A stretch of 64,000 bases of DNA from the NCBI GenBank assembly GCA_035519135.1, contig DATIWX010000135.1:3815-67814 (forward strand). The letters are read 5' to 3'. Below, in pieces: positions 24,167 through 34,031 of the stretch. Origin of the DNA: VBDM01 sp035519135. Lineage in GTDB: Bacteria; Pseudomonadota; Gammaproteobacteria; Burkholderiales; SG8-39. A program made the translations under genes and the position numbers. Position 1 is the stretch's first letter. Every line of letters begins with the position of its first letter. The notes under the pieces were generated by a model that saw only the letters and a list, made by a program, of their open reading frames with translations, was not told the origin of the DNA and did no database searches.

Positions 24167-25078
24167 GTGGCGCAAGCCCAAACCTGGACCCGGGGCGAAG
24201 TATGGCGGAGGAAGCTGCTCTACCCCGGGCATACCCTGCCGACGGCGGCGGCGCCGGTGCTGGTCGCCTGCGGCCTCGCGGTTCACGGTCATGTCTTTTC
24301 GGCGGCGCCCGCGCTCGCCGCGCTTCTCGCCGGCTGGCTGATCCAGCTCGGCGGCGTGCTGACGGACAACTACGAGAACCTGGTGCGCCAGCCCGAGGAC
24401 CGGGAGCACCCCGAGCTGGTCGAGGCGCTGCGTGCCGGCACCCTTTCCCTTGCGCAGCTGAAGGCGGCGATCGCCGCGTGCTACGCGATCGCGCTGCTCG
24501 CGGGCGGTTTTCTCCTGTGGGTCGCCGGACCCCTGGTGCTGTGGATCGGCCTGGCGAGCATCGTCGCGAGCTGGGCCTACTCGGCCGGACCCTGCCCGAT
24601 CGGCAAGCTGGGGCTCGCCGACCCGCTGTTCTTCGTCTTCTTCGGCATCGTCTCGGTCCTGGGTGCGTACTATGTTCAGGCGCAGGCGCTGCCGTCGGTC
24701 GCGCTGGCGCTGAGCCTTCCCGTGGGCGCGCTCACCACCAACATCCTCATCGTCGACGACATCCGCGACCGCGAGTTCGACGCGGTGAAGGGCAAGCGCA
24801 CGGTGGCGGTGCGCTTCGGCAAGGAATGGAGCCGAGCCGAGTTCCTCGCGCTGCTCGCGCTCGCCTATCTCGCGCCGCTCTGGTTCCGGCTCGGCTTCGG
24901 CTTCAGCACCTGGATCCTGCTGCCCTTGCTGACGGCGCCGTACGCGTTCGCCACCGCCCGGGCGGTCCTGACCCGGGACCGCTACGAGCAGCTCGTGCCG
25001 GTCACGCCCATGGCCGGGCGATTGCTGCTCGCGTATTGCGCGCTGCTCGCGATCGGCGCAGCCGTCCCCACCGGCTGA
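24167..25078 (+). CDS. UbiA-superfamily prenyltransferase, MenA-like
   Basis: A 303-residue membrane protein with eight or nine helices and two Asp-rich prenyl diphosphate sites: TDNYENLVRQPED near residue 75 and DDIRDREFDAVKGKRT near 195. This pattern is closest to 1,4-dihydroxy-2-naphthoate prenyltransferase (MenA), which attaches the isoprenoid tail in menaquinone synthesis. I chose the GTG at 24167 because GAGGAG stands 9 bases upstream; a GTG at 24146 is also in frame. No other men gene is present. It overlaps the next gene by one base (TGATG). Confidence 0.75.
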   Translation: MAQAQTWTRGEVWRRKLLYPGHTLPTAAAPVLVACGLAVHGHVFSAAPALAALLAGWLIQLGGVLTDNYENLVRQPEDREHPELVEALRAGTLSLAQLKAAIAACYAIALLAGGFLLWVAGPLVLWIGLASIVASWAYSAGPCPIGKLGLADPLFFVFFGIVSVLGAYYVQAQALPSVALALSLPVGALTTNILIVDDIRDREFDAVKGKRTVAVRFGKEWSRAEFLALLALAYLAPLWFRLGFGFSTWILLPLLTAPYAFATARAVLTRDRYEQLVPVTPMAGRLLLAYCALLAIGAAVPTG

Positions 25079-26109
25079 TGTCCGACCTGTTCTCGCCCGT
25101 CGAGATCGGCGGTCTTCGCCTCGCCAATCGCATCGTCATGGCGCCGATGAGCCGCAATCGCGCCGATGCCGGCGAGGCAGCGCATGCGCTCACGGCGAAG
25201 TACTACGAGCAGCGGTCCGGCGCCGGCCTCATCGTCACCGAGGCCTCGCCGGTCTCGCCCCAGGGCAGGGCGAGCCGCGCCGCGCCCGGGATCTACGACG
25301 AGAACCACATTGCCGGTTGGCGCCTGGTGACGCGCGCCGTGCATGCGAAAGGCGGAAGAATCTTCCTGCAGTTGTGGCACGCCGGAAGGATTTCGCTCGC
25401 TTCGCTGCAGCCGGGCGGCGCGCAGCCGGTTGCGCCCTCGGCCATCGCGGCGCAAGGCTTCGCCGCGCCGCGCGCGCTCGCCGCGGAGGAGATTCCCGCC
25501 GTGGTCGCGCAGTTCGCGAACGCCGCGAAGAACGCGAAGGAGGCGGGCTTCGACGGAGTCGAGGTGCATGCGGCGAACGGCTACCTCATCGACTCGTTCC
25601 TCCGCGACGGCTCGAACCGGCGCGCGGACGCCTACGGCGGACCGGTCGTGAACCGAGCGCGATTCCTGCTCGAGATACTCGACGCGGTCGAGTCGGTGTG
25701 GGATCGCGGCCGCATCGGGGTCAGGCTTTCGCCGGCCAATCCCTACAACGACATCCGCGATTCCGAGCCGCAGCGCAGCTTCGGCGAAATCGCGCGGATG
25801 CTCGGTGGGCGCAGGCTCGCGTTCCTCCACGTCGACGAAAGTCCGCGCGAAGGTTTCGATTGGGCGGCGTTCCGCCGGCGCTACGCCGGAACCTACATCG
25901 CCAACGGCGGCTACGACCGCGAGCGCGCCGCTGCCGCGCTCGAAAGCGGGCATGCGGACCTGGCGTCCTTCGGCGTGCTCTACCTCGCCAACCCCGACCT
26001 GGTGGAGCGGTTCCGTGCGGGCGCGCCCCTGAACCCGCCGGACCGCTCGACCTTCTACGGAGGCGGGGAGCACGGCTACACGGACTATCCGGTGTTTCGG
26101 GGGCAATGA
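25078..26109 (+). CDS. Old Yellow Enzyme-family NADH:flavin oxidoreductase
   Basis: The 343-residue TIM-barrel flavoprotein has FMN and substrate residues in the usual places: an N-terminal MAPMSRNRAD, the HGRI-like QLWHAGRIS, EVHAANGYLIDSFLRDGSN and RADAYGGPV. It reduces activated alkenes, nitro compounds or quinones using NAD(P)H in the cytoplasm. Resemblance is to the NemA branch. It is translationally coupled to the prenyltransferase (TGATG) and to the alcohol dehydrogenase (ATGA), so the three are co-expressed. Confidence 0.9.
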   Translation: MSDLFSPVEIGGLRLANRIVMAPMSRNRADAGEAAHALTAKYYEQRSGAGLIVTEASPVSPQGRASRAAPGIYDENHIAGWRLVTRAVHAKGGRIFLQLWHAGRISLASLQPGGAQPVAPSAIAAQGFAAPRALAAEEIPAVVAQFANAAKNAKEAGFDGVEVHAANGYLIDSFLRDGSNRRADAYGGPVVNRARFLLEILDAVESVWDRGRIGVRLSPANPYNDIRDSEPQRSFGEIARMLGGRRLAFLHVDESPREGFDWAAFRRRYAGTYIANGGYDRERAAAALESGHADLASFGVLYLANPDLVERFRAGAPLNPPDRSTFYGGGEHGYTDYPVFRGQ

Positions 26110-27092
26110 TGCGAGCCATGCGTCTTCACGCGCCGCACCGCGGGCTCGAGCTGGACGAGGTCGCGCCGCCGGTACCGGGGCGCGGCGAGATCCTGCTCGA
26201 GGTGAGCGCCTGCGGCGTCTGCCGCACCGACCTGCATATCGTCGACGGCGAACTGGAAGGCGGCCGCATGCCGATCGTGCCCGGGCACGAGATCGTCGGC
26301 ACGGTGGTCGGCAGGGGGCAGGGCGCGGAACGGTTCGCGGAGGGCGAGCGCGTCGGCGTTCCCTGGCTCGGCTGGAGCTGCGGCAGCTGCGCGCATTGCC
26401 GCGCCGGAAGGGAGAACCTCTGCGACGCGGCGCGCTTCACCGGCTTTCACCGCGACGGCGGCTACGCCGATTACGCGCTTGCGGACGAGCGCTTCTGCTT
26501 CGCTTTGCCGCCCGCGTTCGGAGATGCGGAGGCGGCGCCGCTGCTGTGCGCCGGACTGATCGGCTACCGCGCGCTGGCGATGGCGGGGGAGGCGCGCCGC
26601 GTCGGCATCTACGGATTCGGCGCCGCCGCGCACATCGTGGCGCAGGTCGCGGTCTTCCAGGGGCGCGAGCTCTACGCCTTCACCCGCCCGGGGGACGCCG
26701 CCGCCCAGGGTTTCGCGCGCAAGCTCGGCTGCCGCTGGGCGGGAGACTCGACCGAGACGGCGCCGGAGCCGCTCGACGCCGCGCTCTTGTTCGCGCCGGT
26801 GGGGGCGCTGGTGCCGCTCGCGCTCGCGGCGACGCGAAAGGGCGGCAGCGTCGTCTGCGCCGGCATCCACATGAGCGACATCCCGTCGTTCCCATACGCG
26901 CTGCTGTGGGGCGAGCGCAGCCTGAAATCGGTCGCCAACCTCACGCGCCGCGACGGCGAGGAGTTCATGCGCCTCGCCCCGCTCGCGGGCGTGCGAACCG
27001 AGGTCCGCCGCTATCCGCTGGCCGAGGCGAATGCGGCGCTTCGCGACCTGCGCGACGGCGCGCTGACTGGCGCCGCGGTGCTCCTTCCCTGA
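26106..27092 (+). CDS. Zinc-dependent alcohol dehydrogenase
   Basis: A 328-residue medium-chain dehydrogenase. The catalytic zinc ligands are in SACGVCRTDLH and PGHEIVGT. The structural zinc cluster is CGSCAHCRAGRENLC. A Rossmann segment GIYGFGAAAHIVAQ follows. It belongs to the zinc-binding family that includes AdhP/AdhA-like alcohol dehydrogenases and probably interconverts an alcohol and an aldehyde with NAD(P). The start overlaps the OYE stop; the ATG three bases later is equally possible. Alcohol formation could regenerate NAD under oxygen limitation. Confidence 0.88.
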   Translation: MMRAMRLHAPHRGLELDEVAPPVPGRGEILLEVSACGVCRTDLHIVDGELEGGRMPIVPGHEIVGTVVGRGQGAERFAEGERVGVPWLGWSCGSCAHCRAGRENLCDAARFTGFHRDGGYADYALADERFCFALPPAFGDAEAAPLLCAGLIGYRALAMAGEARRVGIYGFGAAAHIVAQVAVFQGRELYAFTRPGDAAAQGFARKLGCRWAGDSTETAPEPLDAALLFAPVGALVPLALAATRKGGSVVCAGIHMSDIPSFPYALLWGERSLKSVANLTRRDGEEFMRLAPLAGVRTEVRRYPLAEANAALRDLRDGALTGAAVLLP

Positions 27093-27107
27093 TCCCGTTC
27101 GCCGGAT

Positions 27108-27121
27108 TTGACCTGAATCAA
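27108..27121. promoter_or_regulatory. FNR/ANR-type site upstream of usp-DASS operon
   Basis: TTGACCTGAATCAA has one mismatch to the consensus. TATTCT at 27143-27148 is a good -10 exactly 28.5 bases from the centre, giving a leader of about 23 bases that contains AAAAGGAG. Confidence 0.78.
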
Positions 27122-27178
27122 GCGGGCGGGGCGCAGAGCAGCTATTCTGGCTTCAGGTCCGGCCAAAAGGAGAAGACC

Positions 27179-27622
27179 ATGTATGCAAACATCCTCGTAC
27201 CCGTCGACGGCTCGCGGCTGTCGGACAAGGCCTTGAAAGAGGCAGCCATGCTCGCGAAGACGGGCAACGGCAAGCTGCTCCTGTTCCATGTGGTGGCGCC
27301 CTACCAGATGCCCGTATACGCGGAAGGGATGACGATGCCGACCATTCCCAAGGAGAGGTTCGCGAAGATGTCGGCGCGCAGGGCCGGCCGGGTCCTCGCC
27401 GCCGCCGAGAAGAAGGCGAAGGCGGCCAAGGTGCCGGCAAGCCGCGCCTGGGCCATCAGCGGCTCGCCGCACGACGCGATCGTCGATATCGCGCGCAGGC
27501 GCAGGTGCGACCTGATCGTCATGGCCTCGCACGGTCGCCGCGGTCTGTCGCGGCTGTTGCTGGGAAGCGAAACGCAGGCGGTGCTGTCGCGCGTGAGCGT
27601 GCCGGTCCTGGTCGTGCGCTAG
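27179..27622 (+). CDS. Universal stress protein, single domain
   Basis: The 147-residue Usp fold begins MYANILVPVDGSRLSDKAL, with the ATP-site Asp in VPVDGS. The end carries MASHGRRGLSRLLLGSETQAVL, close to the G-2X-G-9X-G-S/T ATP-binding signature with the first Gly replaced by Ala. Usp proteins accumulate under energy or oxygen limitation and help survival. A strong ribosome site (AAAAGGAG) and clear FNR-type promoter precede it. The DASS transporter follows 16 bases downstream. Confidence 0.92.
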   Translation: MYANILVPVDGSRLSDKALKEAAMLAKTGNGKLLLFHVVAPYQMPVYAEGMTMPTIPKERFAKMSARRAGRVLAAAEKKAKAAKVPASRAWAISGSPHDAIVDIARRRRCDLIVMASHGRRGLSRLLLGSETQAVLSRVSVPVLVVR

Positions 27623-27638
27623 GTCGCGGGCAGGCATC

Positions 27639-29130
27639 GTGTCCGCCACGGCTCCGTCGCCGGCGACATCGGGCGTTTCCGAGGTCAAACCCTGGGGCCT
27701 GCTCGCGGCGCTCGCCGCATTGGTGGTCGTCTGCGCCCTGCCGACTCCCCAGGGCCTGCCGCCCGCCGGCCAGTATATGCTGGGGATGCTGCTGTTCTCG
27801 GTGATCCTGTGGATGACCGAGGCGGTGGACTACGCCATCAGCGCGGTCCTGATCGCTGCCCTGATGGCATTCCTGCTCGGGCTCGCGCCCAACGTCGCCA
27901 GGCCCGAACAGGCGCTCGGTACGAGCGCCGCGCTCGGCCTCGCGATGAGCGGCTTCGCCAACACCGCGCTCGCGCTCGTCGCCGCGGCGACCTTCCTGTC
28001 GGCGGCGATGACCGTGACCGGACTGGACAAGCGCATCGCGCTGTTCGTGCTCTCCAAGGTCGGCGCGAAGACGCACCGCGTCGTGGTGGGGGCGATCATC
28101 GTCGGCATCGTGCTCGCTTTTCTGGTGCCTTCGACGACCGCCCGGGTCGCCTGCCTCGTTCCGATCATGATGGGCATCATCCTCGCCTTCGGCGTCGACA
28201 GGCAGTCGCGCTTCGCCGGGCTGCTCATCATCACGACGGCGCAAGCCGCCTCGATCTGGAACGTCGGCATCAAGACGGCCGCCGCGCAGAACATGGTGGC
28301 CATCGGCTTCATCGAGAAGACGCTCAAGGGGACGATCACCTATCCGGAATGGCTGATCGCCGCCGCGCCCTGGGCGATCCTCATGTCGATCGTGCTCTAC
28401 ATCGTCATGGTGAGGATGATGCCGCCCGAAATGGACGAGGTCGCGGGCGGCGAGGAGGCGATCCGCAGGGCGCTGGCGCAGCTCGGGCCGACGAGCGCCG
28501 CCGAATGGAGGCTGCTCGCCGTGTCGCTCTCGCTCCTGGTCCTCTGGGCGACGGAGGGCATCCTGCATCGTTTCGACACCTCGACGACCACGGTCGCGGC
28601 GATCGGCATCCTGTTCCTGCCGTGGATCGGCGTGATGGGCTGGAAGCAGGCGCAGCCGAGGATTCCCTGGGGCACGCTCGTGCTCTTCGGCATCGGCATC
28701 TCGCTCGGCACGGCACTGCTGCAGACCAAGGCCGCCGGCTGGCTCGCCGACATCATCGTCAGGAACCTGGGACTCGCCGACTCGTCGGCGTTCGCGATCA
28801 TCGCGCTGATGTCCCTGTTCCTCATCGTCGTGCACCTGGGCTTCGCCAGCGCGACCGCGCTCGCCTCGGCGATGATCCCGATCATGATCGGCGTGCTGCA
28901 GGCGATCAAGACGCCCGGACTGAACCTCATCGGCATGACCATGATCCTGCAGTTCGTGGTGAGCTTCGGCTTCATTCTCCCGGTGAATGCGCCGCAGAAC
29001 ATGGTCGCCTACGGAACCGGGGCGTTCACCGTCAAGGACTTCGTGAAGACCGGCCTGGTGCTCACGCTGGCCGGCTACGCGCTGGTGCTGCTGCTCGGCG
29101 CGACCTACTGGAGATGGATGGGCTACCTCG

Positions 29131-29138
<8 letters not shown>
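27639..29138 (+). CDS. DASS-family (SLC13) anion/dicarboxylate transporter
   Basis: The 499-residue polytopic protein starts at GTG. It has about 12-14 hydrophobic helices and the two re-entrant-loop signatures of the family: FLVPSTTARVACLVPIM in the first half and FGFILPVNAPQNMVAYG in the second. Relatives carry succinate, tartrate, citrate or other organic anions with sodium or by exchange. The substrate is unknown. It is co-transcribed with the Usp gene, which suggests uptake or excretion of fermentation acids; that is inference. Its 3' end overlaps the convergent alanine dehydrogenase gene by 8 bases. Confidence 0.87.
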
Positions 29139-30249
<1,111 letters not shown>

Positions 30250-30283
30250 TTTCAAAGGGTAAAGAGCTTCGGCCCGCCGCGGA

Positions 30284-30297
30284 TTGACCCATGTCAA
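30284..30297. promoter_or_regulatory. FNR/ANR-type site between ald and PolX
   Basis: TTGACCCATGTCAA has both half-sites as TTGAC/GTCAA. The -10 candidates are TACCCT for ald (30256-30261, minus) and CATTAT for PolX (30319-30324), each 28.5-29.5 bases from the centre. The predicted ald start point falls on its ATG. Confidence 0.7.
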
Positions 30298-30343
30298 CCG
30301 ACCGGTCGGCGAGTCGGCCATTATCCATATTGGAGGCTTGGCG

Positions 30344-32131
30344 ATGGGCAGACCGGCTGGCGAGGTTTCAGCAACGAAGGCGGGGGCGGTCCACAACGCC
30401 GATATCGCGCGCGCTTTCGAGGAGATCGCCGACCGGCTCGAGATCGGCGACGCGAACCCGTTTCGCGTGCGGGCCTATCGCAACGCTGCCCGGGTGGTGG
30501 GCGAGCTGAAGCTCGATGTCGCGGCGAAGATCCGCGGTGGCGAGGCGCTGCCCAAGCTTCCGGGAATCGGCGAGGACCTGGCGGGCAAGCTCGGCGAGCT
30601 CGCGACGACCGGCCGTTGCGAGATGCTCGAGCGCCTGCGCAGGAAAATGCCGCCCGCGATCACCGAGCTGCTGCGCGTCCCGGGGCTGGGACCGAAGCGC
30701 GTCAGGGCGCTTTACCGCGAGCTCGGCGTGCAGACCCTGGAGCAGCTCCAGCGCGCGGCGCGCGACGGCCGGATCCGCGAGCTCCCGGGCTTCGGCGAGA
30801 AGTCCGAGCTGAACCTGCTGGAGTCGGTCGAGGCGCGGCTTTCGAAGGCGCGGCGCTTCAAGCTGGCCGTCGCGGCGCAGTACGCCGAGGCGCTCGCCGC
30901 GTACCTGCGCGAGTCCGCCGGTGTCGGCAAGGTCGTCGTGGCGGGCAGCCTGCGCCGCATGCGCGAGACGGTCGGCGACATCGACATTCTCGCGACGGCC
31001 GACGCCTTCAGCGATGTCATGGAGCGCTTCGTGCGCTACGGCGAGGTGAAGGACGTGCTGTCCCACGGCGAGACGCGATCGAGCGTGCTGCTCGCCTCGG
31101 GCATCCAGGCCGACCTGCGCGTCGTTCCGCGGGAGAGCTACGGCGCCGCGCTGCACTACCTGACCGGCTCGAAGGCACACAACATCGCCGTCAGGCAGCT
31201 CGCCCAGGCGCGCGGCATGAAGCTCAACGAGTACGGCGTCTTCCGGAGCGCGAAGCGCGTCGCCGGCGACACCGAGGAATCGGTGTTCGAAGCCGTGGGC
31301 CTGCCCTACATCGAGCCCGAGCTGCGCGAGGAGCACGGCGAGATCGAGGCGGCGCGCTCAGGGCGCCTGCCCAAGCTGGTCGAGCTCGGCGACCTCCGGG
31401 GCGACCTGCACGCCCACAGCAAGTGGAGCGACGGCCGGAACACGATCCGCGAGATGGCGCTCGCCGCGCGGGAGCACGGGCTTGCGTATCTCGCCATCAC
31501 CGATCATTCGCGGCGGCTCGCCATGGCGCACGGGCTCGACCCGGAACGTCTGCGGCGGCAATGGAGCGAGATCGAGGCGACCGAGGTTCCGGGCATCACG
31601 CTGCTGAAGGGCATCGAGGTCGACGTGCTGGAGGACGGGACGCTCGATCTGCCCGACTCCGTGCTCGGCGGGCTGGACATCGTGATCGCGGCCGTGCACA
31701 GCAAGTTCAATCTCTCGCGCGAGCGCCAGACCGAGCGCATCCTGCGCGCCCTCGACCATCCGCTCGTCGCCCTGCTCGCGCACCCGCTGGGCCGGCTGAT
31801 CGACGCGCGCGAGCCCTACGACGTGGACATGCTAAGGATCGTGCGCAAGGCCGCCGCACGCGGGCGCCACCTCGAATTGAACGCGCATCCGGAGCGCCTG
31901 GATCTCCTCGATACGCACTGCCGCATGGCGAAGGACGAGGGCGTGCTGGTCAGCATCAATTCCGACGCGCACAGCGCGCTCGAGTTCGACAACCTGAAAT
32001 ACGGCATCGGTCAGGCAAGGCGGGGATGGCTGGAGAGGAAGGACGTGCTCAACGCGCTTTCGCTTGCCGAGCTGCGCCGGCTGCTGCCGGTCGCGCAGTC
32101 CGGCGGGCAGCGCGAGAAAGGGCCTGCCTGA
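30344..32131 (+). CDS. polX: Bacterial family X DNA polymerase with PHP domain
   Basis: The 595-residue protein has an N-terminal lyase-like region with helix-hairpin-helix motifs (LPGIGEDLAGKL, VPGLGPKRVRAL, LPGFGEKSE). The polymerase catalytic Asp pair is in GSLRRMRETVGDIDIL, with a third in IQADLRVV. The PHP phosphoesterase/exonuclease domain starts at DLHAHSKWSDG and continues through ITDHS and SINSDAHS. PolX fills short gaps in base-excision repair, and PHP gives 3'-5' exonuclease. The ATG at 30344 has GGAGG upstream. The stop overlaps the archease start. Confidence 0.92.
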   Translation: MGRPAGEVSATKAGAVHNADIARAFEEIADRLEIGDANPFRVRAYRNAARVVGELKLDVAAKIRGGEALPKLPGIGEDLAGKLGELATTGRCEMLERLRRKMPPAITELLRVPGLGPKRVRALYRELGVQTLEQLQRAARDGRIRELPGFGEKSELNLLESVEARLSKARRFKLAVAAQYAEALAAYLRESAGVGKVVVAGSLRRMRETVGDIDILATADAFSDVMERFVRYGEVKDVLSHGETRSSVLLASGIQADLRVVPRESYGAALHYLTGSKAHNIAVRQLAQARGMKLNEYGVFRSAKRVAGDTEESVFEAVGLPYIEPELREEHGEIEAARSGRLPKLVELGDLRGDLHAHSKWSDGRNTIREMALAAREHGLAYLAITDHSRRLAMAHGLDPERLRRQWSEIEATEVPGITLLKGIEVDVLEDGTLDLPDSVLGGLDIVIAAVHSKFNLSRERQTERILRALDHPLVALLAHPLGRLIDAREPYDVDMLRIVRKAAARGRHLELNAHPERLDLLDTHCRMAKDEGVLVSINSDAHSALEFDNLKYGIGQARRGWLERKDVLNALSLAELRRLLPVAQSGGQREKGPA

Positions 32132-32544
32132 AAAGCTTTTCCTATTTCGAGCACGACGCCGATATCGGTATCATCGGCAGGGGCGCGACGCTGGAGAGGG
32201 CGTTCGAGTCCGCCGCCGAAGCGATGTTCGCCGTCATGGCCGATCCGCAATCGCTGCTGCGGGAATCGCAGGAGGTGTCGGTGTCCTTCACCGAGGACGA
32301 TGTCGAGCTGGCGCTGGTCCAGTGGCTCAACGCCCTGCTCGGCGCGGCGAGGGAGCGGGGCGCGGTGTTCCGCCGCTTCGCGCTCGCGCGCGAAGGCCCG
32401 CGCTGGAGCGGCCGCGCCTGGGGCGAGCCCTGGCGCGAGAGTTCGGAGCGGGGCACGGAAGTGAAGGGCGCGACGCTCACCATGCTCTCAGTGAGGCAGG
32501 CGGACGGAGCGGGCTGGGAAGCCCGCTGCGTGATCGACGTCTAG
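32128..32544 (+). CDS. Archease (RtcB activator)
   Basis: A 138-residue protein with the archease signature FEHDADIGIIGRGATLERAF and a Ca/metal-binding acidic pattern including the C-terminal RCVIDV. Archease speeds RtcB guanylylation and multiple turnover. No ATG, GTG or TTG is in frame near the conserved N-terminus. The only sensible start is CTG at 32128, whose last two bases overlap the PolX TGA (CTGA), so reinitiation at CUG is inferred. RtcB begins 9 bases after the stop. Confidence 0.85.
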   Translation: MKSFSYFEHDADIGIIGRGATLERAFESAAEAMFAVMADPQSLLRESQEVSVSFTEDDVELALVQWLNALLGAARERGAVFRRFALAREGPRWSGRAWGEPWRESSERGTEVKGATLTMLSVRQADGAGWEARCVIDV

Positions 32545-32553
32545 GGGAAGCGA

Positions 32554-33987
32554 ATGGATCTCGAGCGACTGGAGCAGACCGGCCCCTGGGCCTGGCGCGT
32601 GAAGCGCGACCCGGGCGCCGAGCGCGCCGAGGCGGTTCTCTACGGCGACGCCGAGCTGCTGCGCACCATGGACGACAAGGTGCTCGAGCAGATCACCAAC
32701 GTCGCCCGCCTTCCCGGCCTCGTCGGCCCGGCGCTCGCCATGCCCGACGCTCACTGGGGCTACGGCTTTCCGATCGGCGGCGTGGCGGCGTTCGATCCCG
32801 AGCGAGGCGGCATCATCTCCGCGGGCGGCGTGGGCTTCGACATCTCCTGCGGCATACGCTGCCTGCGAACGAGCCTCGCGGCGGAGGAAGTCGCGCCGCT
32901 GGCGTCTAGGCTCGCCGACAGCCTGTATCGCGACATTCCCGCCGGGGTCGGAGTCGAAGGCAGCCTGCAGCTCTCGATCGGAGAGCTGGATTCCGTCCTC
33001 AAGGACGGCGCACGCTGGGCGGTGCGCCACGGCTACGGCGAGGAAGCGGAGCTCGAATACGTGGAGGAGCGCGGCCGCGTCGAGGGCGCGAAGCCGCAGA
33101 ACGTTTCGCAGCTGGCGAAGAAGCGCCAGCGCGGGGAGATGGGCACGCTCGGCTCGGGCAACCACTACCTCGAGGTGCAGGTCGTCGAGCGCATCCACGA
33201 CGCGGCGGCGGCGGAAGCCTACGGGCTCCGCACCGGGCAGGTCGTCGTTTCGATCCACTGCGGATCGCGCGGCCTCGGTCACCAGATCGGCACCGATTTC
33301 CTCGTCAGCCTCGCCAAGGCGGCCGGCCGGCTCGGGATCGCGCTCCCGGACCGCGAGCTCGCCTGCGCGCCGGTCCGCTCGCCCGAGGGCGAGCAGTACA
33401 TCGGCGCCATGAACGCGGCGATCAACTGCGCGCTTGCGAACCGCCAGATCCTCGCGCATCTCGCGCGGCGGACTCTCGCGCATTTCTTCCCGGACGTGCG
33501 CGTCGAAACGCTGTTCGACGTCTCGCACAACACCTGCAAGCCGGAGCGCCACGAGGCGAACGGCAGGGAGCGCCTGCTGTGGGTGCACCGCAAGGGCGCG
33601 ACGCGGGCGTTCGCGCCGGGCCATCCCGACATCCCGAAGCGCTACCGCGAGGCCGGCCAGCCGGTGATCATCGGCGGCAGCATGGGCACCGGCTCGTACG
33701 TGCTCGCCGGCGTGGGCTCGAGCGAGGCGCGCGCCTGGAGCTCTGCGAGCCACGGCGCGGGACGCGCCATGAGCCGGCACCAGGCGCTCAGGCAATGGCA
33801 GGGCCGGCAGCTGGTCGATTCGCTGCGCGAGCGCGGTATCCTGATCCGCACGCGCTCGATGCGCGGCGTCGCCGAGGAAGCCCCGGGCGCCTACAAGGAC
33901 GTGGACCGCGTCGCCGAGGCGACCGAAGGCGCGGGGCTCGCGCGCCGCGTCGCCTTCCTGCGGCCGGTGGTCTGCGTGAAAGGCTGA
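32554..33987 (+). CDS. rtcB: RNA-splicing ligase RtcB
   Basis: A 477-residue protein of full family length. Metal and catalytic residues are in place: MPDAHWGYGFPIGG, GGVGFDISCGIR (Asp96, Cys99), GSGNHYLE, HCGSRGLGHQ, DVSHNTCK, and the guanylylated His in SSASHGAGRAMSRH. RtcB joins 2',3'-cyclic phosphate or 3'-phosphate RNA ends to 5'-OH ends with GTP and Mn. It sits directly after archease. RtcA is encoded separately at 49-50 kb, also in an FNR-boxed operon. Confidence 0.96.
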   Translation: MDLERLEQTGPWAWRVKRDPGAERAEAVLYGDAELLRTMDDKVLEQITNVARLPGLVGPALAMPDAHWGYGFPIGGVAAFDPERGGIISAGGVGFDISCGIRCLRTSLAAEEVAPLASRLADSLYRDIPAGVGVEGSLQLSIGELDSVLKDGARWAVRHGYGEEAELEYVEERGRVEGAKPQNVSQLAKKRQRGEMGTLGSGNHYLEVQVVERIHDAAAAEAYGLRTGQVVVSIHCGSRGLGHQIGTDFLVSLAKAAGRLGIALPDRELACAPVRSPEGEQYIGAMNAAINCALANRQILAHLARRTLAHFFPDVRVETLFDVSHNTCKPERHEANGRERLLWVHRKGATRAFAPGHPDIPKRYREAGQPVIIGGSMGTGSYVLAGVGSSEARAWSSASHGAGRAMSRHQALRQWQGRQLVDSLRERGILIRTRSMRGVAEEAPGAYKDVDRVAEATEGAGLARRVAFLRPVVCVKG

Positions 33988-34031
33988 GGCGGCTGGAACC
34001 CCGGAACCGATTTCGAAACAGGAGAAGACAC

